Both the position numbers and the translations under genes were made by a program. The notes beneath the pieces are model-generated. The model did not search any database. It was given only the letters and a program-made list of their open reading frames with translations, and was not told where the DNA came from. Shown here piece by piece: positions 1 through 10,565 of a stretch of 64,000 nucleotides of DNA; position 1 is the first letter of the stretch; every line of letters begins with the position of its first letter. The stretch is from NCBI GenBank assembly GCA_977006965.1, contig OZ345361.1:2666001-2730000 (forward strand). Reading direction: 5' to 3'. This stretch comes from Phymatolithon calcareum. Its lineage: Eukaryota; Rhodophyta; Florideophyceae; Hapalidiales.

Positions 1-382
1 AAACATGCATTCGATCGTTAGGGCTTTTGAGCGAGCCACTTGAGTACACAACGGTACTGTACCGTACCGTCAGCAAGTTCAAGCTCGTTTACAGTACTGA
101 CAAGTCTGCCAAAACGCAGCTGTCAATCGTAAAGGATACTGTTGTCTTTGTCCCAATCTCGAAAAGGTGAACCAATTCAGGTGAGACGTGAGGGAGAAGA
201 CGTACAGTAGTATTGTCATGTTATATTTACCTGCTGAAGAGCAACTCCATACATATTTAGCACCCTGGAAAAATTGCGCAACGAGGAAGTACACTTCCTT
301 CGAAGCAGTATGCTACCGAAAATGAGGAATGTAGGGGAAAATTGAACAGCAGTAAAAGTGGCCTACCTAAACCGTCTACGAA
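1..382. other. Intergenic, no gene seen
   Basis: No convincing coding frame. Several copies of a short GTAC-centred motif (gtactgtacc, acagtactg) occur here and recur in other intergenic stretches of the window. Confidence 0.5.
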
Positions 383-3343
383 TTATATAAGCGCCGCGAG
401 TCGAGCACGAAGAGATTTCACCCTGCTCTGCCTTGGCGATCCAGAATTCTTTTCCTTCTCTTTCTCTTTCTCTTCTCGTCTGCGTCTCGACGATGAAGAG
501 CCCGGTCCGCCAGTATTTCTTCTGCTGAGCACAGAGGTCAATCTGTTGGGTGTGGAGAAGATGCGAGAAGGGGATCGATGTGGTCTTCCGTCGCCATTAG
601 CCGTTGTCGATTTGCGCTCGCCACGCCACGAAAGGAATCGGTCCTCGTCACCGCCAATGATTGAGGATCGTCGTCCAGCTGACTTATCGTCCTTTTTGCG
701 AAATCCGTGCAGCGATGGGAACGAAATGAGCCGATTTGTTGGTTGCGGTAGCTCCTGGGTCTGGAAACGTCCTGGAGTACTCAATGAACGACGCGGTTTC
801 AATTGCTCACTGGACGAAGTGATCGAGACGTTATCGTCTTCAATTTCGACAGTCGGCCGAGTGCTCTCCTGTGGTGGTACAAGCAGTTCGGAAGTTGCCT
901 CAGTCTTCACTGGAGGGGTGTCCGATACAGGGTTTGCCGGATTCGATTCCGACACTGCATCTGGCGCGATGACGTTCATGTTGGGATTCTTGGCTGGTGA
1001 CGGTGTAAGAGGAAGTCTCTTAGGCTCCAAGGACACTTTGGGGCCGTCAGCGAAAGAGCTATCGGATTTGGAGTTACGAATGGCCGCAGCTCGACGGGCA
1101 ATATGACGTGGAGTTGGTTTTCTTGTCAACTGCTTGTTTTTGAATAGGCCTGAATTTTGTTGTGCATTCCTATCAGCCGGGGATAAGAAATCATCTTCAA
1201 GAACAAGCGCTGGAGTCCTTGTTCTAATCGACACATCTCGCGATCGTTCAGCCAGAAGCTGCGAAACACCACCACCTGGAAGCGGAAACTCATCACGGAA
1301 GAGTTCCTTTTCATTGATAGGAGTTCTCAGTGGTGGCTCTTGGAGCGGCGTGTCGCTAGATTCCCGCAATTTTGACGCCGTATATGACGGAGGTAATTCT
1401 GCAAATCGCACAGTTTTCGCTCCATTCTTCTTTCGCTTCGGAAACTTCGACACCGGAACTTTGTAGAACGGAATCGTAGTTTCCCATTCATCAAAAGTAA
1501 TACGACTCAGCATTGCCAGTCCACCAGACTTTCGCAAAGTGCTCTTTTTTGGTTTGGCTGGCCGCGGACGAGGAGGACCTTCTCGGGCAGTCTGCACAAC
1601 TTCAGATGCCTTTTGAAGATCTTCTACGGTGGATAAGAATTCCATTTTCAATTGCAACGCTTGAGTAGGCAACAGATCCTCGTTGCCGATGTCAATGCCT
1701 TCCGTTTCGTTCAATGTCACATCCCCAGGCAACGGAGTATCAATTTCCATCTCCTCGACACTCGCTTCCGATTCTGCCACTTCGTGGGCAACCTTTGCCA
1801 GATTGCCGGTCGAATCGCTCTCGAACACTTCTGAGTCATCAAACTCATCCAACACTTCGACGTCAGCCACCCAGTCCGGCGGGTTCTTATTCTCAGCCGA
1901 TACTCGAGATAGAGCGATGAGATCTCCAGTCAGCTCATGCGAATCTTTCGCATTCGCGAGAGGAGACGGTGCAACCTCTTTCTCCAATAATTCGGAACTC
2001 TCCATCGCCTCACGAGTCACGTCTGACGCTGTTAGTGCAAGCGAATTTGTAGAATCCACAATGGCCTGATGTAAAGACAACGATTTCTCAACAGCTTGAT
2101 TCAAGTTGCTGCTTGCGGTCATTTGGGCAGCTCCATCTTCCGTGAAGTCATTTTCAAGCGAGGGGTCTCTGGAAATATCCGATATAACGGATACCCGCTG
2201 GCTTGTAATAAGATTCATTCGGCTCGTCGCCTTCTCAAGTTCTTCAACTGCTGCTTGGACAAGATCAGCGATATCGGAGCACGGCTTCGTCAGAGTTGCC
2301 GCATCAAAAGTGTCATCAGACGTAGCATTCCGTGGTCGCAGACTAGAAGAAATATCCGTTCCCAGAGCACCACCTTCCTTTGCGTCGAGATTGTTAACAA
2401 TTCGCTCGGCTTCACTTCCCAGACCCGGAGGATCCTTGGAGAAAGCAAGCAATCGATTAAGATTCTGCTTGAGTTCGTCGGCATCGCTTTTAACACGCGG
2501 ATCCGCCTCTTCCACTGAAGCTGATTCATCGCTTTCAATGGGAGAACTCTTAATCAAAATTGGTTTCGCAAGTGTGTTAATCGGCTCCGAAGACAGACCC
2601 TTTCCCCTTTCCACACACGCTTCCTTATCCAGCTGAAGTTTCTCCGTCTCACGCGCACGAAGATCGACGCCTCGCTCATCGAATCCAAGTTCCTCAAGTT
2701 CCTTTTTCACAAACTGAGATCGAGCCTCAACGGCCGCAATCCGATCACGCAATTGCTGCACCTCTTCCGCCCACCGCAAGCTGGCATCGCGGCCCATCTG
2801 CGTCGTGCGCGCAAATGCAGAACGTTCAGAAGCGATCCGCGTCCTTAAAAGAGCAGCAGAGCGTCTACTCCCCTGTCCTTCCCCAAGCTGCGGAGGGGCA
2901 GGGACAAGACTGTGCGCCGTGGCATGCGCCGGATGTCGAAGGGCAGCCTGTTGCAGCGCGACCGTGGAAAGCGTCCACATTAGTTGCTCAAACTTATCGC
3001 CACCAGCAGACGCAATGACACTTTTGCGTGCGACGCCTTGCGGGATAAGTTTGGCGCGTTCAAGCACGGCAAGGTTTGAGTCGACAGCCTTGCGGAAATC
3101 ACGCTCCTGCTCGCGGTCCATAATCGGAAAACAGGGTTTGAATGCATTGGGCGCTGTGTCCGGATGGATGCTACACAGAAGGAAATGGAGAAGAGGATAT
3201 GCCGTTTTCGTATTGCCAGGAACGCGGAAGGAATCGTCGGCAAGAGAGACTTTGTACCGTTCCTCGAAAGAGCGCGCGCTGCCAGATAATAGCGCTACGT
3301 TTTCCACAACGAGCTGACCGCCGCGCGCACGTGCCGCGGACAT
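383..3343 (-). CDS. HAUS6: Augmin complex subunit 6 (HAUS6/AUG6-like)
   Basis: Augmin binds existing microtubules and recruits gamma-tubulin ring complex to nucleate branches in the spindle. The N-terminal ~200 residues match the HAUS6 N-terminal domain as I know it from plants and animals: a YPLLHFLL helix, then FPIMDREQERDFRKAV, then a GGDKFEQLMWTLS block, then ALLRTRIASER followed by coiled coil. The remainder is long, acidic and low complexity with a basic Ser/Arg-rich tail, as in other HAUS6 proteins. I start at the ATG at 3343 (MSAARARG, 986 aa); the frame runs 43 codons further upstream but opens with GTG, not ATG. Length is close to animal HAUS6. Long antisense frames over this gene are shadows. 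Identity of the N-terminal domain is strong; nothing can be assigned in the C-terminal two thirds. Confidence 0.82.
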   Translation of the reverse strand: MSAARARGGQLVVENVALLSGSARSFEERYKVSLADDSFRVPGNTKTAYPLLHFLLCSIHPDTAPNAFKPCFPIMDREQERDFRKAVDSNLAVLERAKLIPQGVARKSVIASAGGDKFEQLMWTLSTVALQQAALRHPAHATAHSLVPAPPQLGEGQGSRRSAALLRTRIASERSAFARTTQMGRDASLRWAEEVQQLRDRIAAVEARSQFVKKELEELGFDERGVDLRARETEKLQLDKEACVERGKGLSSEPINTLAKPILIKSSPIESDESASVEEADPRVKSDADELKQNLNRLLAFSKDPPGLGSEAERIVNNLDAKEGGALGTDISSSLRPRNATSDDTFDAATLTKPCSDIADLVQAAVEELEKATSRMNLITSQRVSVISDISRDPSLENDFTEDGAAQMTASSNLNQAVEKSLSLHQAIVDSTNSLALTASDVTREAMESSELLEKEVAPSPLANAKDSHELTGDLIALSRVSAENKNPPDWVADVEVLDEFDDSEVFESDSTGNLAKVAHEVAESEASVEEMEIDTPLPGDVTLNETEGIDIGNEDLLPTQALQLKMEFLSTVEDLQKASEVVQTAREGPPRPRPAKPKKSTLRKSGGLAMLSRITFDEWETTIPFYKVPVSKFPKRKKNGAKTVRFAELPPSYTASKLRESSDTPLQEPPLRTPINEKELFRDEFPLPGGGVSQLLAERSRDVSIRTRTPALVLEDDFLSPADRNAQQNSGLFKNKQLTRKPTPRHIARRAAAIRNSKSDSSFADGPKVSLEPKRLPLTPSPAKNPNMNVIAPDAVSESNPANPVSDTPPVKTEATSELLVPPQESTRPTVEIEDDNVSITSSSEQLKPRRSLSTPGRFQTQELPQPTNRLISFPSLHGFRKKDDKSAGRRSSIIGGDEDRFLSWRGERKSTTANGDGRPHRSPSRIFSTPNRLTSVLSRRNTGGPGSSSSRRRREEKEKEKEKNSGSPRQSRVKSLRARLAALI

Positions 3344-5087
3344 GATACCGCTAAACGGGGGAAGCGGTGGCGAGGAATGCAGCGGCGGAGGCGAAGCGGG
3401 AGGGGAAGGAGAGGCCGAGCGGATATCCTGCGGTCGAGTGGCGTGCGATGATGACGGCAAGGGATAGCCCACCCTTGATGCCGGTCGTATAGGCCGACGA
3501 GGCCGCGATGGTTTGGAGACCCTCCAGGACGGGGACGCAGATGCGGTGGGTGAAAGGGCGTTGAGTTAGCGGACTCGAGTGTTGTGCCTTCACGGGGGAT
3601 GGGGCAGGATTTGGACAAATATTGAGACACAGACACGGGGATTCAAAATATTTGTGTGTGGATTTTTGGTAACTTTTATGACGGTGACGATTGAAATGCT
3701 CTTTGGGCTCTGGACTGTACTGTATGAAACTTTTTGTATGGTACGATCATACAAATTGAGATTCAGTATTTTGCCCCGATTTGATGCCGCGCTGCATGGT
3801 GCTGATGCCTGCACAGCAACGCCAGCAATTTTCTCGAAGTCGCACAAAAGGTGAGGACGTCCTTGCCCGGAAATGATACTGTACTGTAGGCAAAGAGCAG
3901 CACGGGAGCGACAAAATGTAACGAGTCGCGCACACTTCTTGCTCGTCGCGACGACGACTTGCGAATCTGCCAAATGCGCCATAACAGAGTTGTTTGTCGC
4001 CAGTCTGCGGTTACTGCAGATCTTACTGTATGGTACAGCCCGATTTCACTTTCCTTGGTCGCTCTACGGTACAGTATAGTATTATAATCCTTTTCCCCCC
4101 TCCAGTGCTGTACGTGCTCAAGGTCAATAATGAAATGTGTCAACATAGTGCGCCGGAATGGTGCGCAGGTCTCTGCACATCTCTTTGATCTCAAATTACA
4201 CAATTCAAAGGTCTACTGTAGTGCAAGTCACGCGAGCTTGCAGCGCAGAGCAATGAAGGCAGTCTAAATCTTAGGTCTTGGCTATCAAGCTCGCTGCTCT
4301 CCACTTCAGTGAATTTATCTGAATGTGCTCCGCTCGTTCGCGCCATGGAAAAGGGATCGGGGCAAAACTGGGGCAATGGGCGGGCGGGGTACTGAGGTCC
4401 GTGTCAGCCAAAATGTCAGCTTCAAACATTTCCGTGATCTCAGGTGCTCTCCAAGCTGACTTTTGGCTGACATTGCAGCCAAACATATTTAGGAAAAACT
4501 TTTAAGCATGAGGCCGTTGCAAGAAGTAAGCCACTTGATCAGTCAGCTCTAGAAGCAGCGACGTACATTTTCAGAACTTTTTAACATCTGAAACACTGTG
4601 GTTTCATATTTACATGCAAAATATGTGAAACTAACTGTTCATTCAACGCCAAATTTAGCTCCATATAACGAAGTTTTATTCATTCGCCCTTCAGAAGGAC
4701 ACGCACTGCTTCCAGACTGCATCAAGAAACTCGCACACTGGACACTTGGAGCCAGTGGAAGAAGCAGCTAGATTATCATACAGCTAGCCGTACCATTCGA
4801 AATGCTGATCTGCATTAGAAATATATATCATATAATGATGATGTCTATCGAGGAATAAGAACTGTACGACACGTGTACGTTTTATGGATTCAAAAATGTC
4901 TGTCTGAAGTTATTATTGACCTCCAAACCTTGATGACTGAACATCATCTGGATGTTCAGGTTTGTGTGTGACACTTCAACATCTCGTTCCGGAGCATCAT
5001 GCTCACACACAGATGCAATTCTGTCCTCTCCACGTCATGTACCAATTCCGTCCTCTTCAGTGTACGGTAGAGGACAGAACTGTATAG
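3344..5087. other. Intergenic, promoter side of HAUS6-like gene
   Basis: No recognisable gene. Contains more of the GTAC-centred motif (for example near 3715, 3885, 4025 and 4070), spaced over about 400 bp upstream of the HAUS6-like start. Short frames here show no family resemblance. Confidence 0.4.
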
Positions 5088-5450
5088 TTCATTCAATCAT
5101 TCCTTTTGCCATTACCCCTAATGGGACCAGCAGCGATTCGAGGGACTAACTTTCTTCCATTCTATCCTATCGTTAGCGAGTTTGCAGTTGTTTTCACGTC
5201 TCGCCCAGGTACAGTACGTCACCAAAGATTGATTCTGGCGTAGGTCTGACGCACTGTAGCAACACCTGCCGGACTAGGCGGCGCTCGCCCATTCTAAGAA
5301 TGTGTCCAAGCCAGTTCCATCGTAGGTCTCTAGCCTGCATTACCACGTTGATGGTGGGTGGCCTTCCTTCGACGGCTACTGGTCTCTCCGCTATTCTCGA
5401 CAGCATCTTAGCACCTGTTAACTTGAGCTTCCCCACTGGTTATGTCAACT
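5088..5450 (-). mobile_element. 3' fragment of a LINE (family 1), 5'-truncated
   Basis: On the minus strand a frame reads WNWLGHILRMGERRLVRQVL, the stretch typical of the region downstream of reverse transcriptase in non-LTR retrotransposons. It is followed by the C-terminal block (SIFGDV) and a 3' UTR ending in an ATTGAATGAA-type tail near 5088. The same block recurs at 18.8-19.03 kb (+) and 42.53-42.69 kb (-). The frame is interrupted here after GDVLYLGET, so the copy is dead. Confidence 0.7.
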
Positions 5451-7708
5451 ACCATGAAACACAGCCGTATAGGAGAGTAGATACAACAGAGGAGCCAAAA
5501 AGACGAAGACGTAGACCTGTGAGTAGTTTTACATCCGTATCTATCAACAAAGATCTACGTACACCCTTTTTTTCGCATTAAAGCTTTCTTCAATGTTTCT
5601 CCGTCCACCGTCGGGACTGTGAGTCGGTTGGAGGTTGAAAAAGAGCACAATTTTTAGGAAAACTGAAATTCCGCAATCGCCGTGCGACAAACAGTCGTCC
5701 TCAATCCGAGAAAGCTCTGGGATATCTCTCTCGTCAGGAATCTATTCTGTGCCAGCCAGTGTAAACAGCTTCTCAAGCTTGAATTAAACGTCCGATATAA
5801 TTTATAATAGTCGTCCCGTCTACTTCAGCCGATGTTGGCACAAAGCTTCGAAAAATTGAATTTGTTTCTTACTGTAGGGAATCATGTGTGGAACCCCCAT
5901 GAAGTGATCACGCTGTTCTATTGGACAGTTTTCGTAAGGCCCGATAGGGCATTCGAACCTATTCGTCATGGATGACGAATATGATAGGTTCGACGATTGT
6001 TGATAAACATTATTGGAAAATTTAGTTTGTCTTTTCGTCGACAAAACGTTTGCCCCACTTGGACCACGAGTGCTCGTAACCTCGTCTACAATAGCGTGCC
6101 ATCTCCTTTGTGTCATTTGCTACCTAGAGTTCGAAGCCCATATAAAAGAGAATGCGCGGGTCGGAGTCTTTGTATACAGTTGCAGAAAAGGATGATTATA
6201 AATTAAAAAGTCCACTTCTGGAATAAAATCAAACCAATAAAAGTCATTTCCCGTAGCCCCCAAGCGTTCGGATCCCATATATGGGATCCGAACTCTTGGT
6301 GGCAACTTTTGGCTTACGAAATCGATTTACGACAAGAGATTGCCCTTCTTGCGGTCTCGTCCTCGAACTGATCCGTTTGCTCAGCACGCTACTTCCCGCG
6401 AATATGGAGATCTGTGGTTGGAACTTACCTGGTGCATTGCATGAAGAGACAGGCTACTTACGTACAGCCGTCCGGAAACTCTCTGAGTTTGGTCGCGGAT
6501 TTCTGATTCCAGAGTTAAGTTGTCAGGTTGCATTAGTTTGCCCGTCAATTGCATCTCACGATGTTATGCAGCACGTACACTGTACATGTGCATACACACA
6601 GGCTCATTTTTGTGAAGCGGATATAACGCCAAACCTGCAACTAAGGTAATAGAGAGTATTTTTCATTGCAAAAATTACTCTGCTATGCAATTTCCGCAGT
6701 AATCGCACCAAGTAGAGAAAACGCTGTACTGTTAAAAACCCGTCCCAAAGACGCATCTATCTCCCACAACAGTGCATACCGAGGCCTTCATGGACACCGA
6801 CGTCGCGGCGGAGCCAAGTTGTATGATGGCGCATTCGGAATACCTCGACAGTGGTCGATATGCATGTCATGCAGCTTTGTTTCCGCTACCCGGCGTCGTT
6901 GCGGTTCAATCAGCTCCGCGTCTGATGGACGGAAGCGCTGTAATCTCAGAAACGGATCGTGGACTCACGTTGTGTTGCTTTATAATCGTCGCGAACTGTA
7001 CTCTACGCGACGACTGTGGAAACAGTTGTTAGTGCTTCTGACGTGATGCAAAAAATGGTACCTCATGTTGGCAGGCGCAGTTCGCGTCGCCGCACGGGCA
7101 CCCGTAACGGAGATGCATTTTATGAGGACAAGTTGGAAATATATCCGCGATTATCCTGTCCATGGCATTTCATCCCAGGATTTCGAGCTGCCTTGAGTCG
7201 TGCAATTGGCAGTTTTTCAAACTGTACGCGTTGCAACAGTTGGTGTGGCCTGCAACGTGTGCTGGATCCGATCACTTTTTGGCACAGGTGACGTTTAGGG
7301 ATGATCCATCATGGATGGAGGTATTGCAGATATCAGAGCGTCGGAATACCTGCAGCCAATACGGTATTCGTAACCTTACCGACTGAAACTTTGCCCAAAA
7401 TGCTCTTATTCTATTGAAGGCGCAGTTATGCCACTTATCACGACACTGCCGTGGTTCGTAAGTGTTTGTCATGCCATGCTTGGCAACTGTGCCTCACGCG
7501 GATCGATTCGAGAAGGCGTATATGTCTGCAACCACGGATCGTTTCCCGTGCTTGGAGATACAGTATCGTAGCCATCTTAGATTGCCTGTTGTTCAACAAC
7601 ACAGGTCCGCCACGTGCGGCTTGCCGCATGTCGCGCACCATTATATTGGTATTGCAATATGTTGCAATATACAATAGCAATATCATATTGCGCGATCCGC
7701 AAAGAAGT
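5451..7708. other. Gene desert with unassigned frames
   Basis: Several 60-120 codon frames (minus 5820-6116, plus 6281-6649, plus 6666-7046) lack any motif I recognise. A hairpin lies at about 5953-5992, whose right arm carries a 5-nt bulge. Around 7588-7680 are dense ATTGC/GCAAT words like those inside the MITE at 32.4 kb. This is probably decayed transposon sequence, but no family can be named. Confidence 0.35.
6267..6294. repeat. 28-bp perfect palindrome
   Basis: Each half is 14 nt (gttcggatcccata and its exact reverse complement) with no spacer; it contains two BamHI-type ggatcc sites. Confidence 0.9.
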
Positions 7709-7930
7709 CCAGGTTCGTTTTACATAACGCATCCGTGAACATTGTGTGTTCCCGCCCCTGATTGGGAATAGCGCAACGTAATTGTTGGGCTGCACTACTC
7801 ATAATTATCATGATGGGGATGATCATCCATGATGATTATGAGTAGTGCAGCCCAACGACTACTTTGCGCTATTCCCAATCAGGGGCGGGAACACACAATG
7901 TTCACGGGTGCGTTATGCAAAACGAACTGG
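7709..7930. repeat. Foldback element, about 100-bp inverted arms
   Basis: Left arm begins ccaggttcgttttacataac and the right arm ends with its near reverse complement. The arms share the blocks attgtgtgttcccgcccctg and ttgggctgcactactcat and differ at only a few positions, with a short gat/atc-rich centre near 7820. It could form a cruciform of about 100 bp. Size and structure fit a foldback MITE. No transposase and no clear target duplication seen. Confidence 0.75.
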
Positions 7931-8109
7931 ACTAAGTCCACCGCGGGCTGTAGCAGTGCTATGGCAATGGGTACTGTATTGCTTGAAGCCTATAATTGCA
8001 ATGCTTATTGCTCGAAGCCCTTGTTTTGCAATACGTATTGCACCCGTGCGAGTGATAGCAGTACGTATTGGGTATTGTGTTAATGACAACAATGCGCAGC
8101 AATAGTATT

Positions 8110-8180
8110 GGGCGCACCACTGGACATCATGTCAAGTGGTGCGCCCAACTCCCAGTCTGCATGATGCAGACTGGGAGTTG
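8110..8180. repeat. Two hairpins back to back
   Basis: First hairpin 8110-8146: arms gggcgcaccact / agtggtgcgccc, with a further gacat/atgtc stem inside. Second hairpin 8146-8180: 15-nt arms caactcccagtctgc / gcagactgggagttg around atgat. They share a base at the junction. Just upstream, 7980-8050 holds gcaatacgtattgca-type words also found in the hAT-type MITE at 32.5 kb. Confidence 0.85.
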
Positions 8181-9219
8181 TTTCGGGCTGTGGTGCGATC
8201 AATCAAGCAAGCATTCTAGGTGAATGGGATGGCCAGAAATTCGTGTGCACAGTGGTTTTCAAGGCTGGAATTTTGCCATTGGCAATGAAAAGTCTCGCTT
8301 CGAAAACACTTGCCATGCGCTAACGTTGAACTGATATGGAACCAGAAGGATTTGTGGATGATTCCTCATGCAGATGAGGGCGGAAACTGAAATAGGTCCT
8401 TCAAGCAGTGCAGAAAATGCCATTGTCAGGATCATGCTGTCTCGAATGACTTGGAGATTCAAATGTCCATGTTTGCTGTGCATCGCACTGTCGATGTACA
8501 TTTCATTGGGACAAAATCGGGCGAAGACTCCAAAGAATTTAGGAAGGCTGCTTCACTATCCGCGGATGAGAAAAGAAGAATTATATGAACGTCACATCCA
8601 GCTCATTGCGCTATAATAACAAGCTTCCACTTTGTGTAGAGGTCACTATTATCGCACAATTCAATGTTCTGGACATGTATATCCGTACATAGCGCCGCAT
8701 TTTTTTTTGTGCGGACATAACTGCCTGGAATTGAGCGATGCTATTGACGAAGAATATGCCAATGGTTTGGCACAGGATGTGGTTCATATACAGGTTAACA
8801 AATATTGGCATAACACAATTCCGGCGCATGGCCCGTAGCGTCCAGAAGGGACCTCAGATGGAGATACTGGACTGGAGCCCAAGGCCAATTGTGAGAACTG
8901 GACGTTATATGTCGGTGTGTAGAATAGACCCAGTCCACGCCCCCCGTATGTGACACAAACTTGACAAAGGCGAGGAACAGAGGTGCAACTAGCAAAAATT
9001 GTGTTGAATTTTAATCATCTGAAAAGCCGTATGTGCGCCGGAGAAAAGTCCCCAAAAAGCGGACGCACAAGCCTAACATGTCTGCATATCTTACATCGCG
9101 CAACCTGCAGCACGACCACGCCCGGTCGCACGGCGCTGTCCACGAGCGTGCCAGCGCAAACCAAAAACATTACCACAGCATGAGCCGCAGAATCGCCTAT
9201 ACACCATTCTCTTTCGTGA
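8181..9219. other. Intergenic, no gene seen
   Basis: Only short frames without family resemblance. Lies just past the 3' end of the UBE2C gene. Confidence 0.4.
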
Positions 9220-9675
9220 TCACTCCTTCCTTGTGGCGTACCGCTTCTTCGCCAGAACGGAAAAGTCGTCCTTCTTATCCCACAACTGCGCCGCCTGCGC
9301 GTTGAGCGGCGAGTCGTTATTCGGTGTATCGAGCAGGGCCTGAATGGAAAGTAGAAGCGTGGAGACGGTGTAAGTGGCGGACCATTTTTCCTTGAGAATA
9401 TCCAGACAAATGTTTCCGCTCATGTCGACATTGGGGTGAAAAATTGGCGTGTCGAACTTGACGACTGGTGCCTGAATAGGGTAATTGGAAGAAAACTCAA
9501 GACTGAGGGAAAATTGCATGTCGGCGTAATACCCGTCCTTGGTGCCCTCGATCGTCCCCTTCCATGCGAGAAGGTTCTCGCCGTCCGGAAATGCCGAAAT
9601 GCCAGGCACAGGATCCATCATGAGCGACATGAGCTCGGATTGTAGACGCTTTGAGACGGTGCCGTCCAACGCCAT
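9220..9675 (-). CDS. UBE2C: Ubiquitin-conjugating enzyme E2 C (APC/C E2)
   Basis: UBE2C charges ubiquitin for the anaphase-promoting complex, driving destruction of cyclin B and securin at mitotic exit. The 151-residue product is nearly collinear with animal UBE2[15 protein letters not shown] helix, GISAFP, W38 in [11 protein letters not shown] at 80-82, catalytic Cys90 in [13 protein letters not shown], and the DSPLN segment before the last helices. I take the ATG at 9675 ([11 protein letters not shown]). The open frame continues 65 codons upstream with no family similarity; that stretch could be untranslated, or a leader if the first frame codon is used. Divergent from the kinesin gene, which also acts in late mitosis. 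Confidence 0.93.
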   Translation of the reverse strand: MALDGTVSKRLQSELMSLMMDPVPGISAFPDGENLLAWKGTIEGTKDGYYADMQFSLSLEFSSNYPIQAPVVKFDTPIFHPNVDMSGNICLDILKEKWSATYTVSTLLLSIQALLDTPNNDSPLNAQAAQLWDKKDDFSVLAKKRYATRKE

Positions 9676-10565
9676 CGTGCGGAAATGAGGTGCTGATTTT
9701 GCGTCTCGAGGGCGATTGCTGAAGGCGAGAGGGAGCGAGCGAGGAATCTCCGTCGTCGTGTCCGTCCGCGGGCAAAGTGTGCAGGAACAGACGATAAGAG
9801 GCGCTGTGCACGCAGATCGGATGGCGGGTACCAGGCGCAATTTATGGCCTGGCGATACGTGCAAGCTCACACCCGCTTAGCTTTCTGCCCGTTACGGAGT
9901 GGCAACCGTTACGGATTTGGGGTACCCCGATTTAGCAAAATGGGCAAAACTCGTGGGAAAATATATAAAATTTCGGTGGCACTTTGTGATGGTCAGAAAA
10001 ATTTCCTATTTTTGCACATGCATGAGATCAGCCCAGGTCCTACAGCTCCCACTCATCATCGTCATCATCATCATGAGTGGGAGCTGCACAACCCATCATG
10101 ATGATGAGTATCATGCCCGCCAGTGTAGAACGCCTCTGCGATGCAGCCGAGCACAACTTACAGAGGGGTTTTGGATGCATCTCCTTTCATGAGCACAACG
10201 TGCGGTTTCATACTCCGCTCAAAATTTGAATTTTCAAATTGGCAGCTGAAGCTCCCATTGGGCCGTTGGGGATCATTGGCTTCTGACCGTTACAGTACAG
10301 ATCCCAATGGCTCGAAACAGGCCTCAAACTCTCATCGTTCGTCGTCTTTCTTCAAACGACATTCCAACAGGCAACGGATAGTTTCTCATTCTCTAAACGG
10401 GCTTCGACGAGCAGAGTACGACTTTCTGATTTTCAGAGCGCATCTGCCCGTCGGATTCGGTTCAGCTCAGTTTCAGCCTGCGGTCACTCGGTCTTGCAAT
10501 CCCCTGCGGCAAATACCTCCTACTGTACCTGCCCGCGTAAGTCGCCCACATCTGAATGCTCCACA
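9676..10565. promoter_or_regulatory. Shared divergent promoter region of UBE2C and kinesin
   Basis: About 890 bp separate the two opposed ATGs. At 10043-10086 lies a hairpin with 14-nt arms (cagctcccactcat / atgagtgggagctg) around a cat-repeat loop. A tatataaaat word at about 9961 is a possible TATA element. Whether one element serves both genes cannot be seen. Confidence 0.4.

Noticed and set aside
342-1106. 254-codon plus-strand frame opposite the HAUS6-like gene
   Set aside because: Low-complexity mirror of the Ser/Arg-rich C-terminus; no domain, and the minus strand has a recognised N-terminal domain in one long frame.
7709-8180. CRISPR-like array
   Set aside because: Repeats are inverted hairpins of different sequence, without regular direct repeats and spacers; the genome is eukaryotic.
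9676-9870. 65-codon N-terminal extension of UBE2C
   Set aside because: No similarity to E2 proteins; the ATG at 9675 aligns with the family start.
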